DNA of 16,661 nt from Solibacillus silvestris_B (GTDB taxonomy: Bacteria > Bacillota > Bacilli > Bacillales_A > Planococcaceae): contig NZ_JBQCJW010000048.1 of assembly GCF_051967575.1 (NCBI RefSeq), positions 1 to 16,661 of the forward strand, read 5' to 3'. The first letter of the stretch is position 1; the number at the start of each line of letters is the position of its first letter. Under the pieces are notes generated by a model. The model saw only the letters and a program-made list of their open reading frames with translations. It was not told the origin of the DNA and did no database searches. The position numbers and the translations under genes were made by a program. Positions 1-5,989 of this stretch are shown piece after piece.

Positions 1-66
1 ATTTTAATAGAACAGATTTTGATTTTGATAGAAAAGTTAAGTAGCTTGATGCGACAACTATATTGA
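1..66 (+). CDS. possible 3' end of an upstream gene (partial)
   Basis: The first forward frame is open from the window edge for 21 codons, is rich in Ile and Leu, and ends at TGA 64-66. That stop overlaps the TTG start of the next gene in a TTGA arrangement, which is common between translationally coupled genes. The stretch is too short to identify and could be chance. Confidence 0.2.
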   Translation: MLIEQILILIEKLSSLMRQLY

Positions 67-866
67 CAAACACCGAAAAATACAATGACTACTTAGTTCC
101 ATATGTTTATAAACAAGGTCATACAAGAAAACATGAAAATCCTAATGAAGAATATGATGTCTTTTTAGGATTGGATAGCATTTTTAGTGATTTATATAAT
201 GATAATAGACATGATGATATACTTAATTTATTGAAAGAAATCACCAAATCGTTTAATGTTTATCATATTTTAGAAGATGGTTATAAAGATTTTGAAGAAC
301 TAGAAAATTTATATGAAATTTTAGGATTAAATTTAAAAATTGAATTTGAGCAAGTAAAAGTTGATGTATGTTTAGAAAGTAATTTATCTAGAGTTAATGA
401 TTTGTTTTCTGTTGAATCTTGGTTGAAAATTTATCATTTAGAGGTGTATGATTCTTATAAATCGGCAATTGATGCATATACACAGGGCCATTCGGGAGCG
501 TGCATTGAATCATGTAGAACGTGTATCGTAAGTTTATTTTCTAAGTATAAAGGTACTGAAGATTTTGCTAAGTGGATGCGAGGGGCTTTTAATACAAGTG
601 GAGACAATGAAAGAAATACGTTAGCGGATTTGGGAAACGCTCTTAACGTAGATTTAAATAAAGAAGATTTAGCTGTTTTTTTCAATGAAAATAGAAATGG
701 AAAGCTAACGAAGACTAAAACAATTTATATGATATATTCAATGATGTCAGATTATGGTACTCATAGAAATGAAAATATTATTGAAATTCCTACAATTGAA
801 GATGCATTATTCTGTTTAAGGTTAACAGATAGTATTCTATATTGGGTATATTCAAAAAATATATAA
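63..866 (+). CDS. hypothetical protein with Abi/HEPN-like C-terminal pattern
   Basis: A 267-residue, probably cytosolic protein with no signal peptide or membrane segment. I do not recognise a named family. The C-terminal half is helical and contains two features recurring in Abi-C/HEPN-type and DUF4145-like proteins: a helix with ESCRTC near residue 150, and near the end a Ser-Asp-Tyr-Gly-Thr-His stretch followed by a Pro-Thr-x-Glu-Asp-Ala helix. HEPN proteins are often RNases in toxin or phage-defence systems, but a canonical R-x4-6-H motif is not clear here, so catalysis is uncertain. The TTG start lacks an obvious ribosome site, although it overlaps a preceding stop codon; TAG 42-44 blocks extension upstream. 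Base composition is strongly A+T-rich, like the SEFIR operon downstream. Confidence that it is a gene is good; the functional guess is weak. Confidence 0.65.
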   Translation: MTNTEKYNDYLVPYVYKQGHTRKHENPNEEYDVFLGLDSIFSDLYNDNRHDDILNLLKEITKSFNVYHILEDGYKDFEELENLYEILGLNLKIEFEQVKVDVCLESNLSRVNDLFSVESWLKIYHLEVYDSYKSAIDAYTQGHSGACIESCRTCIVSLFSKYKGTEDFAKWMRGAFNTSGDNERNTLADLGNALNVDLNKEDLAVFFNENRNGKLTKTKTIYMIYSMMSDYGTHRNENIIEIPTIEDALFCLRLTDSILYWVYSKNI

Positions 867-926
867 TTTGAGAAATTAATATAGGATGTCCACTACGGAG
901 ATAGTAACAAGTTCCGTAACAATAAG

Positions 927-961
927 TGTTTAAACGAAGCAAAATGTCGAGTCTTTAAACA
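927..961. repeat. inverted repeat TGTTTAAA / TTTAAACA
   Basis: An 8-base arm at 927-934 is matched by its exact complement at 954-961 with a 19-base spacer, and a third TGTTTAA lies at 981. No U-tract follows, so this is not a simple terminator. It could be a protein-binding site or an end of a decayed element. Confidence 0.35.
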
Positions 962-1170
962 GGTTTTCAAGTAATAGTCTTGTTTAAGGAATAGAAAGAA
1001 TTACGGTGATTCATCTGTAAAAAGCTTGTCCGTAAATTTGACAGCCTCGACCATCAAGTGGCTGTCGAAACATTCGCGGAATTCATCATGCAACCTTATA
1101 AGTAAAACAGCAGGTTATAGAATCGTTAATAGCAGAAAAGACAATTACATAAGTGTGGAATTCATATCTC

Positions 1171-1198
1171 TTTAATTTATCCAATCACCTATTATAAT
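1171..1198 (+). promoter_or_regulatory. weak candidate promoter for the 170-aa/SEFIR operon
   Basis: A perfect TATAAT lies at 1193-1198. The -35 region at 1171-1176 (TTTAAT, 16-base spacing) is a poor match to TTGACA. A CCAAT (1181-1185) / ATTGG (1197-1201) inverted repeat overlaps the -10. The support is the -10 hexamer and its place upstream of a two-gene operon. Confidence 0.25.
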
Positions 1199-1309
1199 TG
1201 GTAATTCTTCGGTTAAATATCATGAAAATTACGATTATTTTTTTAGTGTATAGCAAATTTTTAGATGATAAAACTTATAGCAACTTAAATGTTTAAATGA
1301 GGTGAAGGT

Positions 1310-1822
1310 GTGATTGTATCTCTTTGCGAAGCACAAGTAATGGACTATTTATTAAAAAAGTTACAATATAGAGGTTTTATAAAAAAATTGACTGAGGACA
1401 ACAGTAGCGAATTGAAATGGATGATTTATTATAAAAATAATTTAATAAAAACAGACTTTGTGGATTTAAAAGATGGATCGTTAGTTCAAAAAAATTATTT
1501 AGGGCCATACGACTACGAACTAACAACCTACTATGAGCCACAGATTCAATTATTTACTCAAGCATGGACATTATTTTTTGAAAAGTATTTTACAAGCCGC
1601 TCAATAGGACAATTTGAAAATTTAGAAGAATTAGCTATCCTATTTGAAATGCTGCTCTATACTGTTAAAGAAATGAACATTCAAACAAATAATGATTTTC
1701 TAAGACCAGAATTGAAAAATGTAATATTCAATGACTCATCAAGCCCATTAGAATTCATTTACTTAGAACGCTTTGAAGACATTGATATTATATCATTAAC
1801 GTGCCATATTGGAGGGATCTAG
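1310..1822 (+). CDS. hypothetical 170-aa protein, operon partner of SEFIR protein
   Basis: A 170-residue protein with no signal peptide, membrane segment or motif I recognise. It starts at GTG 1310, supported by a strong GAGGTGAAGG site at about 1299-1308. The composition is acidic and aromatic, with a mostly helical-looking centre (around residues 80-125, rich in Phe, Leu and Glu). Its stop TAG (1820-1822) lies one base before the ATG of the SEFIR gene, and that gene's ribosome site sits inside this one, so the two are almost certainly co-translated. The tight pairing suggests a functional partner: an adaptor, sensor or inhibitor of the SEFIR effector. That role is inferred from position only. 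The A+T-rich coding matches the SEFIR gene and differs from genes after 4200, consistent with joint horizontal acquisition. Confidence 0.75.
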   Translation: MIVSLCEAQVMDYLLKKLQYRGFIKKLTEDNSSELKWMIYYKNNLIKTDFVDLKDGSLVQKNYLGPYDYELTTYYEPQIQLFTQAWTLFFEKYFTSRSIGQFENLEELAILFEMLLYTVKEMNIQTNNDFLRPELKNVIFNDSSSPLEFIYLERFEDIDIISLTCHIGGI

Positions 1823-1823
1823 G

Positions 1824-2798
1824 ATGCAAAATGAGCGAGAAAGTGTTTTTGTTAGTTATAGTTGGGATTCCCAAGAACATCAAGAATGGGTTGCTTATTT
1901 AGTAAGACGTTTAAGAAATGAAGGCTACAATGCTACATACGATCAGTATATTACATCACAAAATACAATTAACTTAAATCGTATGATGGTAGAACATATT
2001 AAGAATGATGATTTTATTATTGTAGTTGTTACAGAAAACTACGTGAAAAAATCTGACGAATTTGCTGGTGGAGTGGGGTTTGAAACTGAATTACTCTTAT
2101 CAGTGATTAATGAAAATAGAGATAAGGTAATAATGGTTACAAAACAGCCTAATATTAATTCGAAAAAGGCTCCATTTTATTTAAAAGGCTATCATTATAT
2201 TGATTTTTCAAACGACGAATTTGAATCTTCATTAGATGCTTTAATACATCGATTACAGAGGACTCCCCAATATGATATTGGAGAAATTGGAGAGAAAAGA
2301 ATCAGGCAACCAAAGGTTCCTGTGATACAAAGTGCCGGTAATGTATCAACTATAAAAATACCTAGTCTTAACAAGGTAAGCGATTTAGATAAAAATAGAT
2401 ATATGAACCAGTCATTTCAGGAACTAAATAAACAATTAAGTGGGATTTTTAATAATATTACTAAAGAAAATCCGGGCTTTGAATTTGAAGAAAATAAAGT
2501 CAATGAATTTAAAGTGGTTTATGAATTTTATATACACGGTAAACAAGTTCATAAAATTAAATTATGGTTAGATTCTTTTGGGGGTTCTTCGGCGAAGGTG
2601 ATTCAATATTATTTAGGGAATCATTTAAGCATTAGTAATGATAACAGTTCTAATGGGTATATTTCATTAGAAATTTCTGAAGGTAACCAATTCACATTTT
2701 CTATGCCGATGAATATGATGAAACCAAATAAAAATATGACTTTGGATGAGGTAATTGCTGAAATATATAATTCAAATGTTTTTCCTTATTTAAGGTAG
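1824..2798 (+). CDS. SEFIR-domain protein (TIR-like), probable anti-phage effector
   Basis: A 324-residue protein with an N-terminal SEFIR domain at about residues 6-150. It shows the SYSWDS box (11-16), a helix with EWVAYLVRRLRNEG, a hydrophobic strand FIIVVVT (64-70), and GGVGFE (82-87), where E87 is the likely equivalent of the TIR NADase glutamate. SEFIR is the TIR relative of eukaryotic IL-17 signalling; bacterial SEFIR proteins are known as defence effectors thought to deplete NAD during infection. The C-terminal half (about 150-324) has no motif I recognise; it could be a ligand- or phage-sensing part. I chose ATG 1824 because GGAGGG (1811-1816) sits seven bases upstream; an in-frame TTG at 1809 would add five residues without a ribosome site. 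The start follows the upstream stop by one base. A strong terminator follows. Confidence 0.85.
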   Translation: MQNERESVFVSYSWDSQEHQEWVAYLVRRLRNEGYNATYDQYITSQNTINLNRMMVEHIKNDDFIIVVVTENYVKKSDEFAGGVGFETELLLSVINENRDKVIMVTKQPNINSKKAPFYLKGYHYIDFSNDEFESSLDALIHRLQRTPQYDIGEIGEKRIRQPKVPVIQSAGNVSTIKIPSLNKVSDLDKNRYMNQSFQELNKQLSGIFNNITKENPGFEFEENKVNEFKVVYEFYIHGKQVHKIKLWLDSFGGSSAKVIQYYLGNHLSISNDNSSNGYISLEISEGNQFTFSMPMNMMKPNKNMTLDEVIAEIYNSNVFPYLR

Positions 2799-2861
2799 TA
2801 AATTTAGTGTTATGTGGTAAGGTGATTCCACTACAACTTCAATATTTAATTTGTCCACGTT

Positions 2862-2911
2862 CAGCACTCACCACATTGTGAAGCGGTGGCTTGGCTGGAG
2901 TTGGTTTAATT
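2862..2911 (+). repeat. dispersed ~50-base repeat, copy A
   Basis: This stretch shares a diverged but colinear pattern with 11491-11542: CAGCACTCAC, a short variable part, GTGAAGC(G/C)GTGGC, TTGG and TAATT. In both places a strong U-tailed terminator follows within about 8-12 bases. It holds no ORF. It may be a conserved small-RNA 3' region or an intergenic repeat family; I do not recognise a named element. Confidence 0.5.
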
Positions 2912-2918
2912 GTAAAAT

Positions 2919-2965
2919 AGCTGTGTCAGGATCCGCTTTTAAAGCAGATCCTGACACAGCTTTTT
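2919..2965 (+). terminator. large Rho-independent terminator after the SEFIR operon
   Basis: Arms AGCTGTGTCAGGATC (2919-2933) and its exact complement (2947-2961) form a 15-bp stem. It continues after one mismatch into GCTTT/AAAGC, with a run of five T at 2961-2965. The stem is unusually long and nearly loopless. Confidence 0.85.
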
Positions 2966-3031
2966 CATTTATTCGATTCAAATCCAGTTTTTCAGCATGT
3001 TTGCCCCATATTAGCTGATGGCAATAATACT

Positions 3032-3289
3032 TCATATCTTCCTATGCTGAATAATATGCTCCAATGTATATTGTTCCAGTATATTTTGGAATTCAGTTTC
3101 TGCTTTAAGTATGATTAACGAAATAAAAGTTTCCGTACCTGTTGCTTCAGTAGTCGGGGGTGTTATGGATTCTTTGCCTACCGTTAAATAAATATCTTTC
3201 TCCGTCACCTGCCGGGGGGCGCAGGCAATTTTATAACCGCCGTAAAGTCCGCTGAAAATGTCCACATATCCCGCTTTTGCGATTTCTTT
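3032..3289 (-). pseudogene. Rrf2-family regulator, C-terminal remnant 1
   Basis: The minus frame is open for about 85 codons from an in-frame TGA (3290-3292) to TGA 3032-3034. It begins KEIAKAGYVDIFSGLYGGYK and continues with EKDIYLTV. This matches the end of the Rrf2 DNA-binding domain: the helix ending in KAG, then G-x-GGY, then the 'DIY-x-V' segment, followed by the C-terminal helix ending QYTLEHII. Rrf2 proteins normally have about 130-150 residues; the N-terminal helix-turn-helix is missing. The sequence breaks off close to where an esterase fragment on the other strand begins (about 3290-3310), so this is a rearrangement scar. The family call rests on pattern memory and is moderately sure. 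Confidence 0.5.
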
Positions 3290-3295
3290 TCAGTT

Positions 3296-3781
3296 ATGCC
3301 GGTCAGTTTTATTACAGAGGAAACTGTGCAAGGACCGAAAATTGCTGCCCAATTTTCATTATATCCGATGATCGATGACCGGGTTGAATCTCCATCGAAT
3401 AAAGAAATTACAGATGGCCGTGGTTTCTGGAATAGTATTAGCAAGCGAAGCTCCTGGGATATGTATTTAAGTACTTTAAATGAAAACGAAGAGGTGCCCA
3501 TTTATGCAGCGCCGGTCCGTGCTGTAGGCAATTCCGATTTACCGCCTACTTTCACATTTATAGACGATTTGGACCCGTTCCGTGATGAAACGATTACGTA
3601 TGTGCAAAAGCTAAGACAGCATGGCGTACCGGTGGAGTTTCATCTTTATCCAGGAGGGTTTCACGGATTTAAAGGGACGGTCCCAAATACAACGATTAGC
3701 AGAGAAGCGAATGAGACATTTGAGCTTGCGCTAAAAAGAGCTTTGCATCCATCTTTGTCTGAATGGAAATTGTCAATTTAA
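3296..3781 (+). pseudogene. HSL-type alpha/beta-hydrolase esterase, C-terminal half only
   Basis: The frame encodes the C-terminal part of an acetyl-esterase/lipase of the hormone-sensitive-lipase family. It shows AAQFSLYPMIDDR, then the catalytic Asp region (DDLDPFRDE) and the catalytic His region (YPGGFHGF). Family members have about 300 residues; this has 161. The oxyanion HGGG motif and the nucleophile box GDSAGG are both missing, so it cannot be active. The frame is open upstream to TAA 3185-3187, but that part does not look like esterase and overlaps the antisense Rrf2 remnant. The ATG at 3296 has no ribosome site. A bidirectional terminator follows. Confidence 0.8.
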
Positions 3782-3814
3782 CGAATAGGCAAAATCAATA
3801 TACAACATATTTTA

Positions 3815-3859
3815 AAATAAGCGCCATTTAGGGGGAATTTCTGCAAATGGCGCTTATTT
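3815..3859. terminator. perfect 15-bp bidirectional terminator hairpin
   Basis: AAATAAGCGCCATTT (3815-3829) pairs exactly with 3845-3859 across a 15-base loop. The stem ends in A/T-rich flanks on both sides. It follows the esterase remnant and probably was that gene's terminator. Confidence 0.65.
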
Positions 3860-4119
3860 AGAATTAAGCACTATCTCGATTTAGACAAATGGCTTGATCC
3901 GGACCAGAAAACAGGCCAAAAAATTTTACACGTGATAAGGCAGTGCTGTACTCAACAACTGGCTTATCTGGGTATCCGCTCTATTTATGGGAAGATGGTG
4001 GGCCCAGCACCAGAACAACTTTCAAAATAAGCGGCTTCAGTATGCCGGGAATAGGCTGTGTCCCCTCTCGGCTCAACGCGAAAATCCGGCACTGAAATCC
4101 GTTTTAGTATAGTACAAGG
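3860..4119. other. decayed region, no intact gene
   Basis: Two forward frames stay open for about 50-65 codons without starts: one contains DKWLDPDQKTGQK, the other YSTTGLSGYPLYLWEDGG. The second looks protein-like, but I cannot assign either. Given remnants on both sides, this is most likely debris from the same rearrangement. Confidence 0.35.
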
Positions 4120-4215
4120 TCAGTCATCAATGAGCTCCGCTAAATAATGCTGTTTGAGTATGTTGATAAATGCTTCTTCCGTTTCTTTCAATATCTTTTT
4201 TAGCGTCTGATCGTA
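4120..4215 (-). pseudogene. Rrf2-family regulator, C-terminal remnant 2
   Basis: The minus frame encodes about 31 residues ending at TGA 4120-4122: TLKKILKETEEAFINILKQ, then HYLAELIDD. This aligns with the last helix of the other remnant at 3032 (EFQNILEQYTLEHII) and with the C-termini of YwnA-like Rrf2 proteins. The fragment runs directly into the ATG of the SDR gene on the opposite strand, so a deletion joint lies at about 4210-4216. The call depends on one short helix and its resemblance to remnant 1. Confidence 0.4.
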
Positions 4216-4971
4216 ATGGGTCGTTTACATAATAAAGTAGCTATCATCACAGGAGCGGCATCAAGTATGGGTTTGGCAGCGGTTAAGTTATTCACGCAGG
4301 AGGGGGCAAAAGTAGTCGCAACGGACATTGCTTTCGAGCAGCTGCAGACTGTGACTGCGGGCATGGAGAATGTGCTATGCCTGACGTTGGATGTGACATC
4401 GGAAGAGCAATGGAATAAGGTCGTAGCAGATGCAAAATCCGCGTTTGGAAAAGTAGATATTTTAATCAACAATGCGGGTGTGTCGTTCCATAAAACACTC
4501 TTGGAAGAAACGCTGGAAGGCTGGAATCGCACGGTAAATCTGAATTTGACTTCCGTATTTTTAGGGCTGCAGTCGGTTATTCCGGCTATGCAGGAAAACG
4601 GCGGCGGTTCGATTGTAAACTGTGTCTCCTTAGCAGCGGTTATTGGTTCAGCGGATAACGGGGCGGCAGCCTATGCAGCAGCAAAGGGCGGCGTTCGTGC
4701 ATTATCCAAGCACGCAGCGGTGAACTTCGCGAAAGACAATATCCGGGTAAACTCTGTATATCCGGGAGCAATCTTAACAGGGGCGGCCGAGCGCCATGGG
4801 GTAACAGACCGGGCTGTATTAGGAAAAGCGTTTGAGGGAATCATTCCTCTGCCGCCGTTCGCTGGTGAAGCATTGGATATTGCAAACGGCTATTTATATT
4901 TGGCGTCGGACGAATCCAAATTTGTGACAGGCGAAGAATTAATTATCGACGGCGGCTGGAGCTCAAAATAG
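4216..4971 (+). CDS. short-chain dehydrogenase/reductase (SDR)
   Basis: A 251-residue classical SDR, full family length, probably a cytosolic NAD(H)-dependent alcohol/ketone oxidoreductase. Visible landmarks: the glycine-rich cofactor motif at 12-19 (TGAASSMG, with Ser17 where Gly is usual), D37 at the end of beta-2 (favours NAD over NADP), D59, NNAG at 85-88, and the catalytic set N110, S138, Y153 and K157 (YAAAK). The C-terminus ends IDGGWSSK, typical of the family. The ATG matches the expected N-terminus, but no Shine-Dalgarno is visible in front of it and the upstream DNA is an antisense Rrf2 remnant. Its own promoter and ribosome site seem lost, so expression is doubtful. A clear terminator follows. 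Substrate cannot be told. Confidence 0.9.
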   Translation: MGRLHNKVAIITGAASSMGLAAVKLFTQEGAKVVATDIAFEQLQTVTAGMENVLCLTLDVTSEEQWNKVVADAKSAFGKVDILINNAGVSFHKTLLEETLEGWNRTVNLNLTSVFLGLQSVIPAMQENGGGSIVNCVSLAAVIGSADNGAAAYAAAKGGVRALSKHAAVNFAKDNIRVNSVYPGAILTGAAERHGVTDRAVLGKAFEGIIPLPPFAGEALDIANGYLYLASDESKFVTGEELIIDGGWSSK

Positions 4972-5002
4972 GACAGACCCATTTTACGGAGCACGACAAC
5001 GG

Positions 5003-5042
5003 AAGCAGACGGAACCACCAAAGTGGGCCCGCCTGCTTTTTT
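5003..5042 (+). terminator. Rho-independent terminator after SDR
   Basis: AAGCAG (5003-5008) pairs with CTGCTT (5033-5038), with inner pairs GG/CC and CCAC/GTGG around a CAAA loop. Six T at 5037-5042 complete it. Small internal mismatches are present. Confidence 0.8.
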
Positions 5043-5071
5043 GTTAAGCAAGGACGGACGATTTAATAAAA

Positions 5072-5099
5072 TTGCGGGATTAATGATAAACTGTATATT
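5072..5099 (+). promoter_or_regulatory. candidate sigma-A promoter for the two-component operon
   Basis: TTGCGG (5072-5077) and TATATT (5094-5099) are spaced by 16 bases, in the gap between the SDR terminator and the response regulator. The leader to the first ATG would be about 215 bases and contains the small ORF described at 5168-5272. Confidence 0.4.
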
Positions 5100-5167
5100 C
5101 AGGCAGTGCCTATAGAAATTTTCACAGCGATTCAATAAAAGATGGTTTGCGCATGCTCTATTACTAG

Positions 5168-5272
5168 AAGGAGGCGCTCATTTGGGTAATTTACCGTAAA
5201 AGTGAGACATGGCGGCTATTAAATTGCCAAGGAGACATAAAGGCTATCGTTCCGGCAGTTAACCGCTATTGA
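5168..5272 (+). other. strong ribosome site with doubtful small ORF in the leader
   Basis: AAGGAGG at 5168-5174 is a near-perfect ribosome site, yet no ATG follows. The best-spaced start is TTG 5182, which gives only five codons (MGNLP). A different frame stays open to TGA 5270-5272 and reads WVIYRKSETWRLLNCQGD, which looks like protein; its only start near the site is ATT 5180. A later ATG 5209 gives 17 codons. It could be a leader peptide, a frameshifted remnant, or chance. Confidence 0.25.
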
Positions 5273-5320
5273 TCTAGTCAAATAGTGAGGGATTTACAGA
5301 TGTGGAGAGGGAGTGATTCA

Positions 5321-5989
5321 ATGGCGAAAATAGTTATTGTAGAGGACACGGAAACGATAAGGGAGGAGCTGAAAACCTTTTTAACGAAATACGGGTATGA
5401 GGTGGCAGCTCCGGCCAACTTTGAAAATATCATTGAAGAAACACTGAAGGAAGAACCGAATCTCATACTTCTGGATATCAACCTGCCTGTGTTTGACGGC
5501 TACTATATATGCAGAGAGGTCAGAAAGCAATCCGACGTGCCGATTATTGTGGTGACGAGCAGGGACAATGAGATGGATGAGCTGATGAGCATGCATATCG
5601 GGGCGGATGATTTTATTACGAAACCGTTCAATACGCAAATTCTGCTGGCGAGAATCGAGTCTATACTGCGCAGGGTGCAGGGAGCGAACAACCGGGATAC
5701 CATAGCCTACAATGAGCTGATCCTGAACTTATCGAATGGCTCGGCAAGCTATAAAGGCAGAACAGAGGAGTTGACGAAAAATGAGCTTAAAATTCTGTCG
5801 TGCCTCATTAGAAACCAGGGGAAAATCGTTTCTAGGGATGAGCTGATGGACTTTATGTGGAGCTCGGACATATTTGTCGATGACAATAACCTGTCTGTCA
5901 ATGTTGCAAGACTAAGAAAGAAGCTCGAGGGAATGGGAATGGCGGAAAATATTGAAACAAGGCGCGGGCTAGGGTATATCCTGCCATGA
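5321..5989 (+). CDS. OmpR-family response regulator, BceR-like
   Basis: A 222-residue two-domain response regulator. The receiver domain (about 1-115) has the acidic pair E8-D9, phospho-acceptor D52 in LLDINLP, T79 and K101 (TKPF). The C-terminal winged helix (about 125-222) ends with the OmpR-type recognition helix and wing (NVARLRKKLEG ... RRGLGYIL). When phosphorylated by the overlapping kinase gene's product it would bind DNA in front of target genes, most likely the TTGCA-N4-TG(C/T)AA palindromes at 7063 and 7711. I chose ATG 5321 because GGAGAGGGAG sits just upstream; an ATG at 5300 would add seven residues and start inside this region. The stop overlaps the kinase ATG (ATGA). Confidence 0.93.
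   Translation: MAKIVIVEDTETIREELKTFLTKYGYEVAAPANFENIIEETLKEEPNLILLDINLPVFDGYYICREVRKQSDVPIIVVTSRDNEMDELMSMHIGADDFITKPFNTQILLARIESILRRVQGANNRDTIAYNELILNLSNGSASYKGRTEELTKNELKILSCLIRNQGKIVSRDELMDFMWSSDIFVDDNNLSVNVARLRKKLEGMGMAENIETRRGLGYILP

Larger units (their letters stand above)
867..1309 (+). other. gene-poor gap with repeats and a possible gene remnant
   Basis: No complete gene is visible. The first part carries three copies of a TGTTTAA word (927-935, inverted at 954-961, direct at 981-987). An open stretch at 1010-1105 has no start and reads VRKFDSLDHQVAVETF in part, ending at TAA. It is protein-like and may be the 3' end of a decayed gene. Just upstream, another frame reads RITVIHL, so a frameshift may separate the two. 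I cannot name the parent gene. The last 150 bases are A+T-rich and probably hold the promoter of the next operon. Confidence 0.4.

Noticed and set aside
867..1309. CRISPR array or tRNA in the gap
   Set aside because: The TGTTTAA words are too short and irregularly spaced for CRISPR repeats, and no cloverleaf could be traced.
1809..1823. TTG start for the SEFIR protein
   Set aside because: It has no upstream ribosome site, while ATG 1824 has GGAGGG at ideal distance.
3205..3501. 98-codon minus ORF across the esterase remnant
   Set aside because: It is antisense to a clearly esterase-like frame, and its composition (Ser/Phe-rich) is typical of a shadow frame.
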